Origin: Blastocatellia bacterium
GTDB taxonomy: Bacteria > Acidobacteriota > Blastocatellia > Pyrinomonadales > Pyrinomonadaceae
Assembly (NCBI GenBank): GCA_003168335.1
Contig: PMSM01000002.1
Location: 372,001 to 436,000 of the forward strand
DNA: 64,000 nt
Direction of reading: 5' to 3'
Positions 8,758 to 16,594 of this stretch are shown piece by piece. Both the position numbers and the translations under genes were made by a program. Position 1 is the first letter of the stretch. The number at the start of each line of letters is the position of its first letter. Under the pieces are notes generated by a model. It was not told the origin of the DNA and made no database searches. It worked only from the letters and a program-made list of their open reading frames with translations.

Positions 8758-9818
8758 CTTCCTCGCCCACGAATCTCAGTGTCCCAATAACGCAGCCATT
8801 CGTTGCCTTGTTTGCGTAACAACTCCCAATCAATCGGCATGCGCACAAACGGAGCATTCATCCAATCGGGAAGCTGCCGGCGATCGATGTCTCTGCGCAC
8901 GGGCAGGCGATAGTAGTTACGTCCTGATTGGATCAGGCTCTCAGGGGTGGTGACGAATTCATAGAAGCGCTTGGCTTCCTCCGCATTCGGCGCGCCCCGC
9001 ACAACAGCGATGGCGTCGATGACCACGGGAGTGCCGCTGGTGGGAATGTTGTAAGCAACTGGAAGTTTCTTTTGTTCCTGATACAGGCGCACGTCCGGCA
9101 GGTCCCACAGACTGATGACGCCTTCCTGGCGCGCCAGCTTCTGGATTAGCAAAGTCCCATCAGCCGTGTATTCGTGCACGTTGGCATCCAGCTTTCGCAG
9201 CCAGTCATAACCTTTTTCAGGCGAGTTCGTGTCTTTGTAATAGCGCCAGATCATTCCGCCAAAGATCGCGCGCATGGAATCCGACGGACTCGGACTGCGA
9301 ATCAGGATCTTGTCCCGCCATTTTGGATCGAGAACGTCGTCCCAGTCCTTCGGGGCGTCTTCGGCGCGCACAGCCTCGCTGTTGTAAACGATTACTTCCG
9401 GCGTTTCATAGGTGCCGTACCAGCGATCCTGAGCGTCGCGGGCAAAGTCGGGAACTTTGTCGGCCCATGAAGGACGATAAGGCGCGAGCAAATTCTCGTC
9501 AGCCGCGGTCTGAAACGTTGTATGCGCCGCACCCCACCACAGATCGGCTTGCGGGCGATTACGCTCGGCGCGCAGGCGCTCGAGAATTTCGCGCGATCCC
9601 ATGTCCAGAAATTGAACGTCAACTTCCGGATGTATCTGTTTGTAGCGCGCCACAAAGTCGCGCAGCATGTCCTGGCCGTGTGGCGTGTAGATGAGGAGCT
9701 TGTGTTGGTTATTCGAAGTCGAGGAGCGGCAACCGGAGGAGAGAAAAAGAGTAACGACAACGAGAATTAGTCCAGCGAGTTTCACAAGATTGCCTGAACC
9801 CGTATCGTGGATCACCAT
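8754..9818 (-). CDS. Extracellular solute-binding lipoprotein (ABC importer type)
   Basis: 354 residues from the ATG at 9818. The frame extends upstream, but those codons lie in an intergenic palindrome and encode a meaningless NLRNLCNLR string. A lipobox (LFLSSGC) follows a hydrophobic signal, so the mature protein should be lipid-anchored. The rest follows family 1/6 solute-binding proteins of the Fe(III)/thiamine/phosphonate-like class: LLIYTPHGQDMLRDFVARY, a DLWWGAAHTTF segment, KIVIRSPSPS-like pocket region and PVVIDAIAVVRGAPNAEEAKRFYEFV. Family members deliver a ligand to an inner-membrane permease. No permease or ATPase gene is adjacent, so the ligand is unknown and it may serve a distant transporter. 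Confidence 0.85.
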   Translation of the reverse strand: MVIHDTGSGNLVKLAGLILVVVTLFLSSGCRSSTSNNQHKLLIYTPHGQDMLRDFVARYKQIHPEVDVQFLDMGSREILERLRAERNRPQADLWWGAAHTTFQTAADENLLAPYRPSWADKVPDFARDAQDRWYGTYETPEVIVYNSEAVRAEDAPKDWDDVLDPKWRDKILIRSPSPSDSMRAIFGGMIWRYYKDTNSPEKGYDWLRKLDANVHEYTADGTLLIQKLARQEGVISLWDLPDVRLYQEQKKLPVAYNIPTSGTPVVIDAIAVVRGAPNAEEAKRFYEFVTTPESLIQSGRNYYRLPVRRDIDRRQLPDWMNAPFVRMPIDWELLRKQGNEWLRYWDTEIRGRGR

Positions 9819-9820
9819 TT

Positions 9821-9942
9821 CAGATTCCATCCGCAGATTACACAGATTCCGCAGATTCCAAAATATCAAACCCATGCCTGTTGTGAAGCGTCTTCGTCCT
9901 ATCGTCTTGTAATCTATGGAATCTGCGTAATCTGCGGATTAA
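9821..9942. repeat. Interspersed palindrome, CGCAGATTAC family
   Basis: The left arm CCGCAGATTACACAGATTCC (about 9831-9850) pairs with the right arm GGAATCTGCGTAATCTGCGG (about 9918-9937), with two mismatches over 20 bases. It fills the gap between the EF-G 3' end and the start of the solute-binding gene and even supplies the EF-G stop codon region. The same family appears at 45306-45421. Confidence 0.8.
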
Positions 9943-12032
9943 TCCTCTTCCGCCACCCGAATCCGGCCTTCGTCCTTCGCCTGCTGGATAATCTTCTGCG
10001 CAATCTGGCTGGGGACCGGATCGTAGTGCGAGAACTGCATGTGGAAACTACCGCGAGCGGCGGTGATCGAGTTCAGGGTCGATTGATAGTTGAGCATCTC
10101 GGCCATGGGCACCTGGGCTTTGACCACCTGCTGTTTCCCGCGCGTGTCCATGCCCTGCACCCGGCCACGACGTGAATTGAGGTCGCCCATGATGTCGCCG
10201 CTGTATTCCTGCGGAGCGTCGACCTCCACGTCCATGATCGGTTCCAGCAGTGCCGGCTTTACCTTTTCCATCGCGTTACGAAAGGCTTTGCGGCCCGCAG
10301 CGCGGAAACTGTGCTCGTCTGAGTCAACGTTGTGATAGGAACCGTCGATTAACTGCACTTTGAAATCGACCAGCGGATAACCGGCGATGGCGCCGTGCGC
10401 CGCAGCTTCAATGATTCCTTTTTCAATCGCCGGGCGAAACTGTTGCGGCACCGAGCCACCGAAGATTTTGTCTTCGTAAACAAAGCCGCCGCCACGCGGC
10501 ATCGGTTCAAAAACACACTTGCAATCGCCAAACTGTCCGCGACCACCCGTCTGTTTCTTATGGCGGCCCTGTACTTCAGCGCGCTGCGTGATCGTTTCTT
10601 TGTAAGGGACCTTCGGTGGATGCAGCATCACTTCGACGTTGTAGCGCTTCTTCAGTTTGTCGACGATTGTCTCCACGTGCACCTGGCCTGAGCCCGCGAG
10701 CAAGAATTCTTTTGTCTGCGCATCGCGGGTAAATGTCAGCGCCGGATCTTCTTCCAGGATCTTGTGAATCGCGACGCTGATCTTCTCTTCGTCCTGACGT
10801 GATTTCGGCTCGATGGCGAAAGCGATGGCAGCTTCGGGATACTGGACCGGATCGTAAATGATCTGATGAGCTTTGTCGCACAGCGTGTCGCCCGTCTGGG
10901 TCTCTTTCAATTTAACGCAGGCGATGATGTCGCCGGCATTCGCCTCGGGAACTTTATCGAGCTGTTTCCCCTGCATGGTATGCAATGCACCCAGACGCTC
11001 AGAGGTACTGCGCGACGAGTTGTAAACGGTCGCGTCGGTGCCGACCTTGCCGCTGATTACTCGCATCACATTGATGCGGCCGGCAAATGGATCGGCGATG
11101 GTGCGGAAGCAGTAAGCTGAGAACGGCTCGCTGCTCGAATACTTTCGCGTAGCGGAATCGCCGTTCTCGTCCTTGCCGCGCTCGGACTCGTGATGCGCCG
11201 GATCCGGAGCGAATTCGACGATGTGGTCGAGCAGAGTGGCCAGACCGACCAGGGTGGTGGTGGATACCGAGTAAACCGGGCAGAGTTTGCTGGCGGCGAT
11301 AGCCTTGCCAATATTGGGCAGAACATCTGCGTCATCGAGGGTTCCCTGCTCGAAATACTTCTCCATCAACGCGTCGTCTGATTCGGCTACCAACTCGACC
11401 AGACGCTCTCTGGTTTTGTCGACTACATCACGGCCTTCGGTTGGGATATCGATCTCTTTGGCCTTGCCGTTTTCGTCAAACGTGTAAGCCTTCATGTGCA
11501 CGACATCGACGATGCCGTTGAAGTCGTGCTCTTTCCCGATTGGCAAAGTGAAAGGAATGATCGCGCGGTTAAAAACTCTATGCGCGCTGTCCAGCGCAAT
11601 GCCGAGGTCGGCGTGCTCTTTGTCTAATTTGGTAACCACCATTATGCGCGGCAGGATGAACTCGTTCGCAAAGCCCCAGACCTTCTCAGTTTGCACTTCG
11701 ACGCCTTTGGCGCCGTCGACAACGACCAGGCCGCAGTCGGCCACTCGCACCGCCGGCCGCGCGTGCGAAATGAACGCGGCATATCCGGGCGTGTCGATGA
11801 AGTTGATCTTGGTATCGCGGTGTTCGGCGTGGGCCAGGGCGAGATTGAGCGTGATTTTGCGGGCAATCGAATCTTCTTCATGATCGGTCGTGGTCGTGCC
11901 CTCATCGACCTTGCCCCAGCGGGGCGTGGCGCCTGCGACGTAGAGAAGGGAACTAAGGAGTTGCGTCTTCCCGGCATCGCCGTGTCCAATGACCGCAAGA
12001 TTGCGAATTGCTTCGGTGGCGTAGACTTTCAT
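9939..12032 (-). CDS. fusA: Elongation factor G-like translational GTPase (EF-G paralogue)
   Basis: 697 residues, full EF-G length. The G-domain has P-loop GHGDAGKT (16-23) where canonical EF-G has GHxDxGKT, a DTPGYAAF switch II instead of DTPGHVDF, and TKLD instead of NKxD for G4. Later domains follow EF-G order: SAYCFRTIADPFAGRINVMRVISG (domain II), TFTRDAQTKEFLLAGSGQVHVE (III), QTGGRGQFGDCKC (IV) and PMAEMLNYQSTLNSITAARGSFHMQFSHYDPVP (V). The altered switch and G4 motifs and the lack of rps/tuf neighbours suggest the second EF-G type found in many bacteria rather than the str-operon copy. It may act in translocation under special conditions or in ribosome recycling. That is inference. Start ATG with AAAGGA upstream. 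Confidence 0.9.
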   Translation of the reverse strand: MKVYATEAIRNLAVIGHGDAGKTQLLSSLLYVAGATPRWGKVDEGTTTTDHEEDSIARKITLNLALAHAEHRDTKINFIDTPGYAAFISHARPAVRVADCGLVVVDGAKGVEVQTEKVWGFANEFILPRIMVVTKLDKEHADLGIALDSAHRVFNRAIIPFTLPIGKEHDFNGIVDVVHMKAYTFDENGKAKEIDIPTEGRDVVDKTRERLVELVAESDDALMEKYFEQGTLDDADVLPNIGKAIAASKLCPVYSVSTTTLVGLATLLDHIVEFAPDPAHHESERGKDENGDSATRKYSSSEPFSAYCFRTIADPFAGRINVMRVISGKVGTDATVYNSSRSTSERLGALHTMQGKQLDKVPEANAGDIIACVKLKETQTGDTLCDKAHQIIYDPVQYPEAAIAFAIEPKSRQDEEKISVAIHKILEEDPALTFTRDAQTKEFLLAGSGQVHVETIVDKLKKRYNVEVMLHPPKVPYKETITQRAEVQGRHKKQTGGRGQFGDCKCVFEPMPRGGGFVYEDKIFGGSVPQQFRPAIEKGIIEAAAHGAIAGYPLVDFKVQLIDGSYHNVDSDEHSFRAAGRKAFRNAMEKVKPALLEPIMDVEVDAPQEYSGDIMGDLNSRRGRVQGMDTRGKQQVVKAQVPMAEMLNYQSTLNSITAARGSFHMQFSHYDPVPSQIAQKIIQQAKDEGRIRVAEED

Positions 12033-12366
12033 AAAAGCGGATGAGTCCTTTCAGAGATCGATTTCCGGCGACAGACACCCGTCGGTTTCATTTGCCAATG
12101 AAAAACCGGGATGTGACTGCGGGTTGATGTCGGTAATTTAGCCGAGCGGGTGCGGGAAACGCAAGCGAGGGTTCGGATTCAACTAGCGATTCGATTTCAG
12201 CGCCGTTAGGCGCGAAATATTTATAGCCCTGTTCGCCTTAAACTAACTCCGCCATCAGGAGCGGGCCCTTCAGCTCCTGATGGCGCAGAAAACATTTCCT
12301 GACTCTTGTGCCACAAACATTTCGCCGCTACGCGGCTTCTCGAATCACGTGGCGTGGCCACCGTGT
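12033..12366. repeat. Intergenic region with palindromes (GCGAAATATTTATAG family)
   Basis: About 330 bases between two minus-strand genes. It contains GTTAGGCGCGAAATATTTATAG near 12210 (the last part recurs near 27120) and a hairpin pairing CGCCATCAGGAG with CTCCTGATGGCG at about 12250-12283. The right part, with ACATTTCGCCGCTACGCGGCT, resembles the same dispersed repeat group. The EF-G promoter should lie near 12033-12150. I see no gene. Confidence 0.55.
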
Positions 12367-12981
12367 TTACTCCGCCAACAGCGTCTTAATCACGCCCTCA
12401 GTCTCTTCATAACGCCCTTCGCCGACGTGCAGCCAGCGAATGCGGCCTTGCTTATCGAGTACGAACATTGTGGGCCACGCTGCGACGCCGTAAGCCTTCC
12501 AGGTTGTGTAATCATTGTCCGTGACGATCGCGTACTTGATCCCCAACGAAGGCACTTCGCGGCGAACGATGTCGATTACGTACTCGCTCTGAGTCTCAGG
12601 CGTGTGCACGCCGACGATGGTCAAGCCGCGATCGTGATACTTCGCGTCCCAATCCTTTACTGACGGCAGCGTGTTGCGACAGTTGTCGCAGCCAATGGCC
12701 CAGAACTCGACGAGCACTACATGGCCGCGCAGCTTATCCAGCGTCAACGGATCAGAATTGATCCAGTTGCCTTTAGCGAACTCAGGCGCGGCCGCAGCCC
12801 TGGACGCTGCAATCAGGGTGTCGGTTTCAAGATTCGAGAGGCCGCCGTTGGGCTCGGTCGCGGTGGATAGTCCACGCGCGATCGCCGGCTGAACCACACG
12901 TTTGTACTTAGCAATTGCCATAATCGTGAGACTCACGACCACGACCGTGATGATGGTGATGATTGAGACTCTCTTGATCAC
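12367..12981 (-). CDS. Membrane-anchored TlpA/ResA-like thioredoxin
   Basis: 204 residues, starting at a GTG preceded by GAGGAAGCA. One N-terminal membrane helix (residues ~5-25, VSIITIITVVVVSLTIMAIA) anchors a periplasmic thioredoxin-fold domain. The active site is C98-D-N-C101 in VEFWAIGCDNC, followed by the cis-Pro loop AAWPTMFVLDKQGRIRW. TlpA-type proteins reduce disulfides or support cytochrome c maturation. The CDNC dipeptide between the cysteines is unusual but within the CxxC rule. No ccm genes are nearby, so the partner is unknown. It stands alone, flanked by palindromic repeats. Confidence 0.88.
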   Translation of the reverse strand: MIKRVSIITIITVVVVSLTIMAIAKYKRVVQPAIARGLSTATEPNGGLSNLETDTLIAASRAAAAPEFAKGNWINSDPLTLDKLRGHVVLVEFWAIGCDNCRNTLPSVKDWDAKYHDRGLTIVGVHTPETQSEYVIDIVRREVPSLGIKYAIVTDNDYTTWKAYGVAAWPTMFVLDKQGRIRWLHVGEGRYEETEGVIKTLLAE

Positions 12982-13066
12982 TGCTTCCTCAGTTCAAAAC
13001 CATTCTGTTGCTCGCTGCTGCGGGCTATTGTATCGTGCTGTTTGGCTGAAACGATAATTGATTCTT

Positions 13067-13135
13067 GTTTAGAGGCGGGCTACTGCCGCCCAACGAACGA
13101 CAACGATCCTGGCGGGCGGTAGCCCGCCTCTAAAC
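13067..13135. repeat. Palindromic element, GAGGCGGGCTACTGCC family
   Basis: Arms GTTTAGAGGCGGGCTAC (13067-13083) and GTAGCCCGCCTCTAAAC (13119-13135) are perfectly complementary over 17 bases, with GC-rich partly pairing interior. It ends two bases before the DUF393 start codon, so a folded transcript could affect its translation. A related arm lies inside the decarboxylase gene at 51851-51875. Confidence 0.85.
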
Positions 13136-13137
13136 GG

Positions 13138-13539
13138 ATGCGTCAAAGCAGCACGATCGAAGTCTACACCGATGGCCATTGCAATCTCTGTCGCTGGATG
13201 CGCGCGCGGGTCGAGCGGTTGGATCGCCAACGGCGCATCGAGTGGCTGGACTACAACGATCCTCAGATCTTGCAACGTGCGGCGCCCCGCACCCGAGAGG
13301 AAATGGCAAACGGGATGCACACGCGTACGCCCGCGGGTTCTTGGAGTAAAGGCTACTTTGCCTGGATTGAAGTCATTCGCGTCTTGCCGCGATGGAAGTG
13401 GTTGGCGCCCATAATGGCGCTGTGGCCGTTTACGAAACCAGGACCGATTTTTTATCACTGGCTTGCCTCGCCTCGCTACACGCTCTTTGGCGTACCCCCG
13501 CCATGCGATGCCAGCGGCGCATATCAACTGCATCGGTAG
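13138..13539 (+). CDS. DUF393 thiol-disulfide oxidoreductase-like (DCC family)
   Basis: 133 residues. The N-terminus VYTDGHCNLCRWMRARVERLD carries the family signature D-G-x-C-x-x-C (D12, C15, C18) on a thioredoxin-like first strand. It continues with RRIEWLDYNDP, a FAWIEVIRVLPRWKWLAPIMAL segment and a C-terminal IFYHWLASPRYTLFG, all typical of DUF393. The family is presumed to act in thiol-disulfide exchange but is not well characterised. No ribosome site is clear because the preceding palindrome abuts the ATG. It is divergent from the TlpA-like gene. A long minus-strand ORF across it is an antisense shadow. Confidence 0.88.
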   Translation: MRQSSTIEVYTDGHCNLCRWMRARVERLDRQRRIEWLDYNDPQILQRAAPRTREEMANGMHTRTPAGSWSKGYFAWIEVIRVLPRWKWLAPIMALWPFTKPGPIFYHWLASPRYTLFGVPPPCDASGAYQLHR

Positions 13540-13550
13540 TAGCAGAGCGA

Positions 13551-13654
13551 TGAGGTCAGTACCGGGAGCGATAGCGACCGGGCCCCAAGGCTCCAGACTC
13601 CCGCGATCGCGAGGAAGAGACCCGGTCGCGCTACCGCTCCCGGTACGGACCTCA
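13551..13654. repeat. Palindromic element, CAGTACCGGGAGCG family
   Basis: Left arm TGAGGTCAGTACCGGGAGCG (13551-13570) continues ATAGCGACCGGG. The right arm beginning CCCGGTCGCGCTACCGCTCC (13621) and ending GTACGGACCTCA (13654) is complementary with two substitutions and a two-base indel. It lies just downstream of the DUF393 gene. Confidence 0.85.
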
Positions 13655-13799
13655 CCCTGACTCAAGACCAGTCGCGCTGACCGTGTGTGTGTCCTCCCGC
13701 CAACCTTAACGCTCTCGCAAGCATCCTAAAGCTGACCCCGACATCACCAACAGAGTAATTATGAATTGGCGAAAGTGTCGCCAGTTTTGAGGTGAAAGT

Positions 13800-14537
13800 A
13801 TGTCTAGAAAAGTTTCCGCGTTCCTGGTTGCGTCAATAATGGTAATGATGAGTGTGGGCGCTTCCTCGCTTATGAGTACCAGGGCGAACGCCAAGACAAA
13901 TGAGACTGAAGCGTTGCGCGTGCGCGACCCCTTTAACATTGCCATCCTGATCCAGGATGACCTGATTTCCCGCGTCGGCAACGAACTGGGTGTAACGCGC
14001 GATTTTATTCGTTCGCTGCCGGCGGGTTCACGAGTGATGGTCGGTTACATCACCGCCGGATCGCTCCAGGTGCGACAGCCGTTTACGACCGATCTGGATC
14101 GCGCAGCCAAATCGCTGCGGATTCCGATCGCCAGTACTTCGGCGTCGGCTTACAACCCTTACGTCGAAGTGATCGAAGCGCTCAAGAAATTCGATTCAAG
14201 TTGGCAGGGTCACAATGCGGTGCTACTGATCTCCGACGGGCTTGATACGTCGCATGGTTTTGATGCTTCGTCCGCAGGTTACACGTTGGACATTGACCGC
14301 GCGATCAGCGAAGCGAACCGGCGTAACACGGCGATCTTTTCTTTCTTTGCGCCGTCGGTCGGTTTGACCAGCCGCAGTTACCTCGCCGCCAGTTACGGCC
14401 AAAGTTCTTTGGCCCGCGTGTCGCATGACACCGGCGGTCGCGCCTTCTTCCAGGGCATGACCGGCTTCGTTACTTTTGATTCGTATTTTAGTCGTCTGCG
14501 CCAGGAACTTAACCGGCAGTACGCTACTGCTTCGTAA
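13800..14537 (+). CDS. Exported VWA-like protein
   Basis: 245 residues, with a GAGGTG ribosome site before the ATG. An N-terminal signal peptide (MSRKVSAFLVASIMVMMSVGASS) precedes a von Willebrand A-like fold: FNIAILIQDDL as strand 1, VMVGYITAGSLQVRQPFTTDLDRA, NPYVEVIEALKKFDSSWQGHNAVLLISDGLD for strands 2-4, then RNTAIFSFFAPSVGL. The MIDAS start motif DxSxS is absent (QDD instead), although the late SDG motif is kept, so metal-dependent adhesion is doubtful. Similar VWFA-related Acidobacteriota proteins are exported and uncharacterised. A terminator follows. Confidence 0.8.
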   Translation: MSRKVSAFLVASIMVMMSVGASSLMSTRANAKTNETEALRVRDPFNIAILIQDDLISRVGNELGVTRDFIRSLPAGSRVMVGYITAGSLQVRQPFTTDLDRAAKSLRIPIASTSASAYNPYVEVIEALKKFDSSWQGHNAVLLISDGLDTSHGFDASSAGYTLDIDRAISEANRRNTAIFSFFAPSVGLTSRSYLAASYGQSSLARVSHDTGGRAFFQGMTGFVTFDSYFSRLRQELNRQYATAS

Positions 14538-14564
14538 TCCAGGAGCAGGTCTCTCCCCACCAAA

Positions 14565-14597
14565 GACGCCGCGGGAGGAGACTCCGGCGGCGTTTTT
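14565..14597 (+). terminator. Rho-independent terminator of the VWA-like gene
   Basis: The stem ACGCCGC pairs with GCGGCGT around a GGGAG..CTCC inner stem, followed by TTTTTT. It sits 28 bases after the stop codon. Confidence 0.8.
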
Positions 14598-14607
14598 TGT
14601 AACGGTG

Positions 14608-14720
14608 CCGGGAGCACGGACGTCTCGTTCGCACAGCCCCGCAAGGCGCTCAAGATCTTCTGGATTGACTAATATTCGCGCTACGCGCTCAATGCGGACG
14701 AGGACGTCCGCGCTCCCAGC
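14608..14720. repeat. 113-bp palindromic element, GGGAGCGCGGACGTC family, copy 1
   Basis: Ends read as inverted repeats (GGAGCACGGACGTC.. and ..GACGTCCGCGCTCCCAGC). The interior includes CGCGCTACGCGCTCAATGCG. In reverse complement it aligns end to end with the element at 34081-34193, which is also 113 bases. The rest of this gap (14721-14924) shows no gene or further structure I can name. Confidence 0.85.
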
Positions 14721-14924
14721 GAAATCGGGCCTCCCGCTTGGCGCTTACTTTTCGACGAAAAACTCTGGCGCTAGGCGCGGACCCGGTGGTAAAGTGAGGC
14801 GTCACAAAATCAGGCCAATCGCCCTGCTTGTCCCTGGCCTCTGTCATGACTGCCAATCGAGCCGCAAAGCTTCATCTCTGGATCCCGGCGGACTTCATGT
14901 CCGGGGCTAAAATCTTCCCGACCA

Positions 14925-15335
14925 ATGACCGAAAATAAAGGCCGCGAGTATTGCCTGATCGTTGAAGGCGCATATCTAACCGAAGGCGATGCCGAGCACG
15001 CGCTGCGCGATCCATTCATCGAAGATTGGGTCGAGCAGACGGGCCACTTCAAGATTCACAACATGAACGAGATTCAGGTGACGGCGGGCGTGACGTTGGG
15101 CTCACTGGGAGTGGTCATGCTGGATGAGCGCGTCTTTGAAATCGCGAGTGTCGATGCTGAGCATCCCCTTACCGAACATAAAGCCAAAGGCGTGGCCGAA
15201 GCCGTGCGCCGGCAGGACATGTTTGACGAGGTGAACGTCCAGCCACGCGACGAAGAGGTACGTCGGCATCCGAGTGATGACGAGTTTGCGGTCGAGCCGC
15301 GGGAAGAAGACGACCCGGGTGCTTCGGAGCAATGA
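14925..15335 (+). CDS. Hypothetical acidic cytoplasmic protein
   Basis: 136 residues, no signal or membrane segment, strongly acidic, with a C-terminal tail of D/E/R residues (DDEFAVEPREEDDPGASEQ). The central part (IQVTAGVTLGSLGVVMLDERVFEI) suggests a small beta-rich core. Family not recognised. It is the first gene of a tight operon: its stop codon overlaps the start of the next gene by ATGA, and that gene overlaps the macro-domain gene the same way. The three products are therefore probably made in step. No strong ribosome site is seen for this first gene. Confidence 0.65.
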   Translation: MTENKGREYCLIVEGAYLTEGDAEHALRDPFIEDWVEQTGHFKIHNMNEIQVTAGVTLGSLGVVMLDERVFEIASVDAEHPLTEHKAKGVAEAVRRQDMFDEVNVQPRDEEVRRHPSDDEFAVEPREEDDPGASEQ

Positions 15336-15823
15336 AGAAGTCAACGAAGATCTGGTTGGGCATCGCCACGATTTGGCCCGTCGTCTACATCTTTCTCTTT
15401 GTCGCGGTGATCTTCTCGGTTTTCATTATTGCCGCGCTCAATCCCGGCCCGCATGTTCCGGTTGATAACTCTCCTGCTTCTATCCTTTTTCCGATCGGGT
15501 TCATGGGATTCTTCGTTCTTCATATGCTCACGATTATGGGCACCCTGGCGCTGACGGTGTTCTACATCATTCGGGTCTTTAAGACTGAGCAACTTGATCA
15601 GAACATGAAGATCATGTGGATGCTGCTGCTTTTTTTCATGGGGATGCTGGCTCAACCTGTCTTTTGGTATCTGTATATCTGGCGGGACGCGCCCGACCTG
15701 TCGCCCAATCTGTCGAAAGAACAGCAAATGGTTGGTTCGGGGTTTCAGCATCCGTTGACGGCGACCAATAGTTCGCGTGAAGCTGAATACTCTCCGCCGC
15801 GTCAGCCTCCTGATTGGCGATGA
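15332..15823 (+). CDS. Small integral membrane protein of unknown function
   Basis: 163 residues with three predicted membrane helices: ~7-34 (IWLGIATIWPVVYIFLFVAVIFSVFIIA), ~50-82 (ILFPIGFMGFFVLHMLTIMGTLALTVFYIIRVF) and ~92-115 (KIMWMLLLFFMGMLAQPVFWYLYIW). Charged loops and a soluble C-terminal tail follow. ATGA overlaps join it to both neighbours, which is strong support for a real gene and for translational coupling. No family recognised; the layout resembles small uncharacterised membrane proteins with a PVFWYLYIW ending. Confidence 0.8.
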   Translation: MKKSTKIWLGIATIWPVVYIFLFVAVIFSVFIIAALNPGPHVPVDNSPASILFPIGFMGFFVLHMLTIMGTLALTVFYIIRVFKTEQLDQNMKIMWMLLLFFMGMLAQPVFWYLYIWRDAPDLSPNLSKEQQMVGSGFQHPLTATNSSREAEYSPPRQPPDWR

Positions 15824-16398
15824 AGTTTCGGGCAATTGAAATGAGCGCAACAGACAAGACCTTTCTCGATGGCCGCGTCCAGGTCGTGGTGGGCGACATC
15901 ACTAAACAAGACGTCGAGGCAATTGTGAACGCGGCTAACTCGTCGTTGCTCGGTGGTGGCGGCGTTGACGGCGCTATTCATCGCGCCGGCGGGCCGGAGA
16001 TCCTCGAAGAGTGTCGCGAGATTCGTCGCACACGCTTTCCGGAAGGCTTGCCGACGGGCGAAGCTGTGATCACGACCGGCGGAAAACTGTCCGCGCTTTA
16101 CGTGATTCACACGGTGGGGCCGATCTTTGGTGAGCAGCACGGAAAGGAAGCCGAGCTGCTCGCAAATTGTTATCACAATTCGCTGACGCTGGCGGTCGAA
16201 AAGAATTTAACTTCAGTTGCTTTTCCGGCCATCTCGACCGGCGTCTATGGTTATCCGCTGGACCAGGCAGCCGAGGTTTCATCGCGAACAATCGAAAACT
16301 TTCTGGCGACCGATCGGCAATTGAAGGAAGTGCGGCTGGTCTTTTTTCAAGCTCGCGACGCAGAAGTGTTTCTGCGGAATCAGAAGTTCAGCGAGTAG
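15820..16398 (+). CDS. Macro-domain protein (O-acetyl-ADP-ribose deacetylase type)
   Basis: 192 residues from the ATG at 15820, which overlaps the preceding stop as ATGA. It shows the macro-domain core VVVGDITKQDVEAIVNAANSSLLGGGGVDGAIH near residues 22-54, the phosphate loop and PAISTGVYGYPLDQAA at ~130. Bacterial YmdB/MacroD-type proteins bind ADP-ribose and remove the acetyl group from O-acetyl-ADP-ribose or ADP-ribose from proteins. The conserved Asn and Asp (NAAN, GVD) are present, so activity is plausible. An internal ATG at 15841 (MSATDK) is an alternative start. Third gene of the overlapping operon; a perfect palindrome follows. Confidence 0.93.
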   Translation: MKFRAIEMSATDKTFLDGRVQVVVGDITKQDVEAIVNAANSSLLGGGGVDGAIHRAGGPEILEECREIRRTRFPEGLPTGEAVITTGGKLSALYVIHTVGPIFGEQHGKEAELLANCYHNSLTLAVEKNLTSVAFPAISTGVYGYPLDQAAEVSSRTIENFLATDRQLKEVRLVFFQARDAEVFLRNQKFSE

Positions 16399-16410
16399 GA
16401 AGGCAACGTA

Positions 16411-16476
16411 TCAGAAGCCCGACCGTCAGGGATGGCGATCCGGGAGACAGGCCCTCCCTGACGGTCGGGCTTCTGA
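16411..16476. repeat. Perfect palindromic element, GCCCGACCGTCAGGG family, copy 1
   Basis: Left arm 16411-16432 and right arm 16455-16476 are perfectly complementary over 22 bases (core AGCCCGACCGTCAGGGA), with a 22-base loop. It lies 13 bases after the macro-domain stop codon, so it could end transcription. A degraded copy is at 54127-54190. Confidence 0.9.
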
Positions 16477-16521
16477 CACTCCGAAGTTGACCGATTGCCC
16501 AAGTTTTGCTAAACCACTCAT

Positions 16522-16550
16522 TCTTTTTGGCGGCGCTCGCCGCCTTCTTC
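16522..16550. terminator. Hairpin with flanking T/A tracts ahead of glgP
   Basis: GGCGGC-GCTC-GCCGCC (16529-16544) is preceded by TTCTTTTT and followed by TTCTTC. It could end transcripts from the macro-domain operon before the phosphorylase gene. The T-run is interrupted, hence the modest confidence. Confidence 0.4.
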
Positions 16551-16594
16551 ATGTTCTGAGCTGATAATGCGCATCTGATTTTGGAATCCAACGA

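Noticed and set aside
13069-13665. Long minus-strand ORF of ~198 codons
   Set aside because: It lies fully antisense to the DUF393 gene, runs through two palindromes and has Arg/Pro-rich shadow composition.
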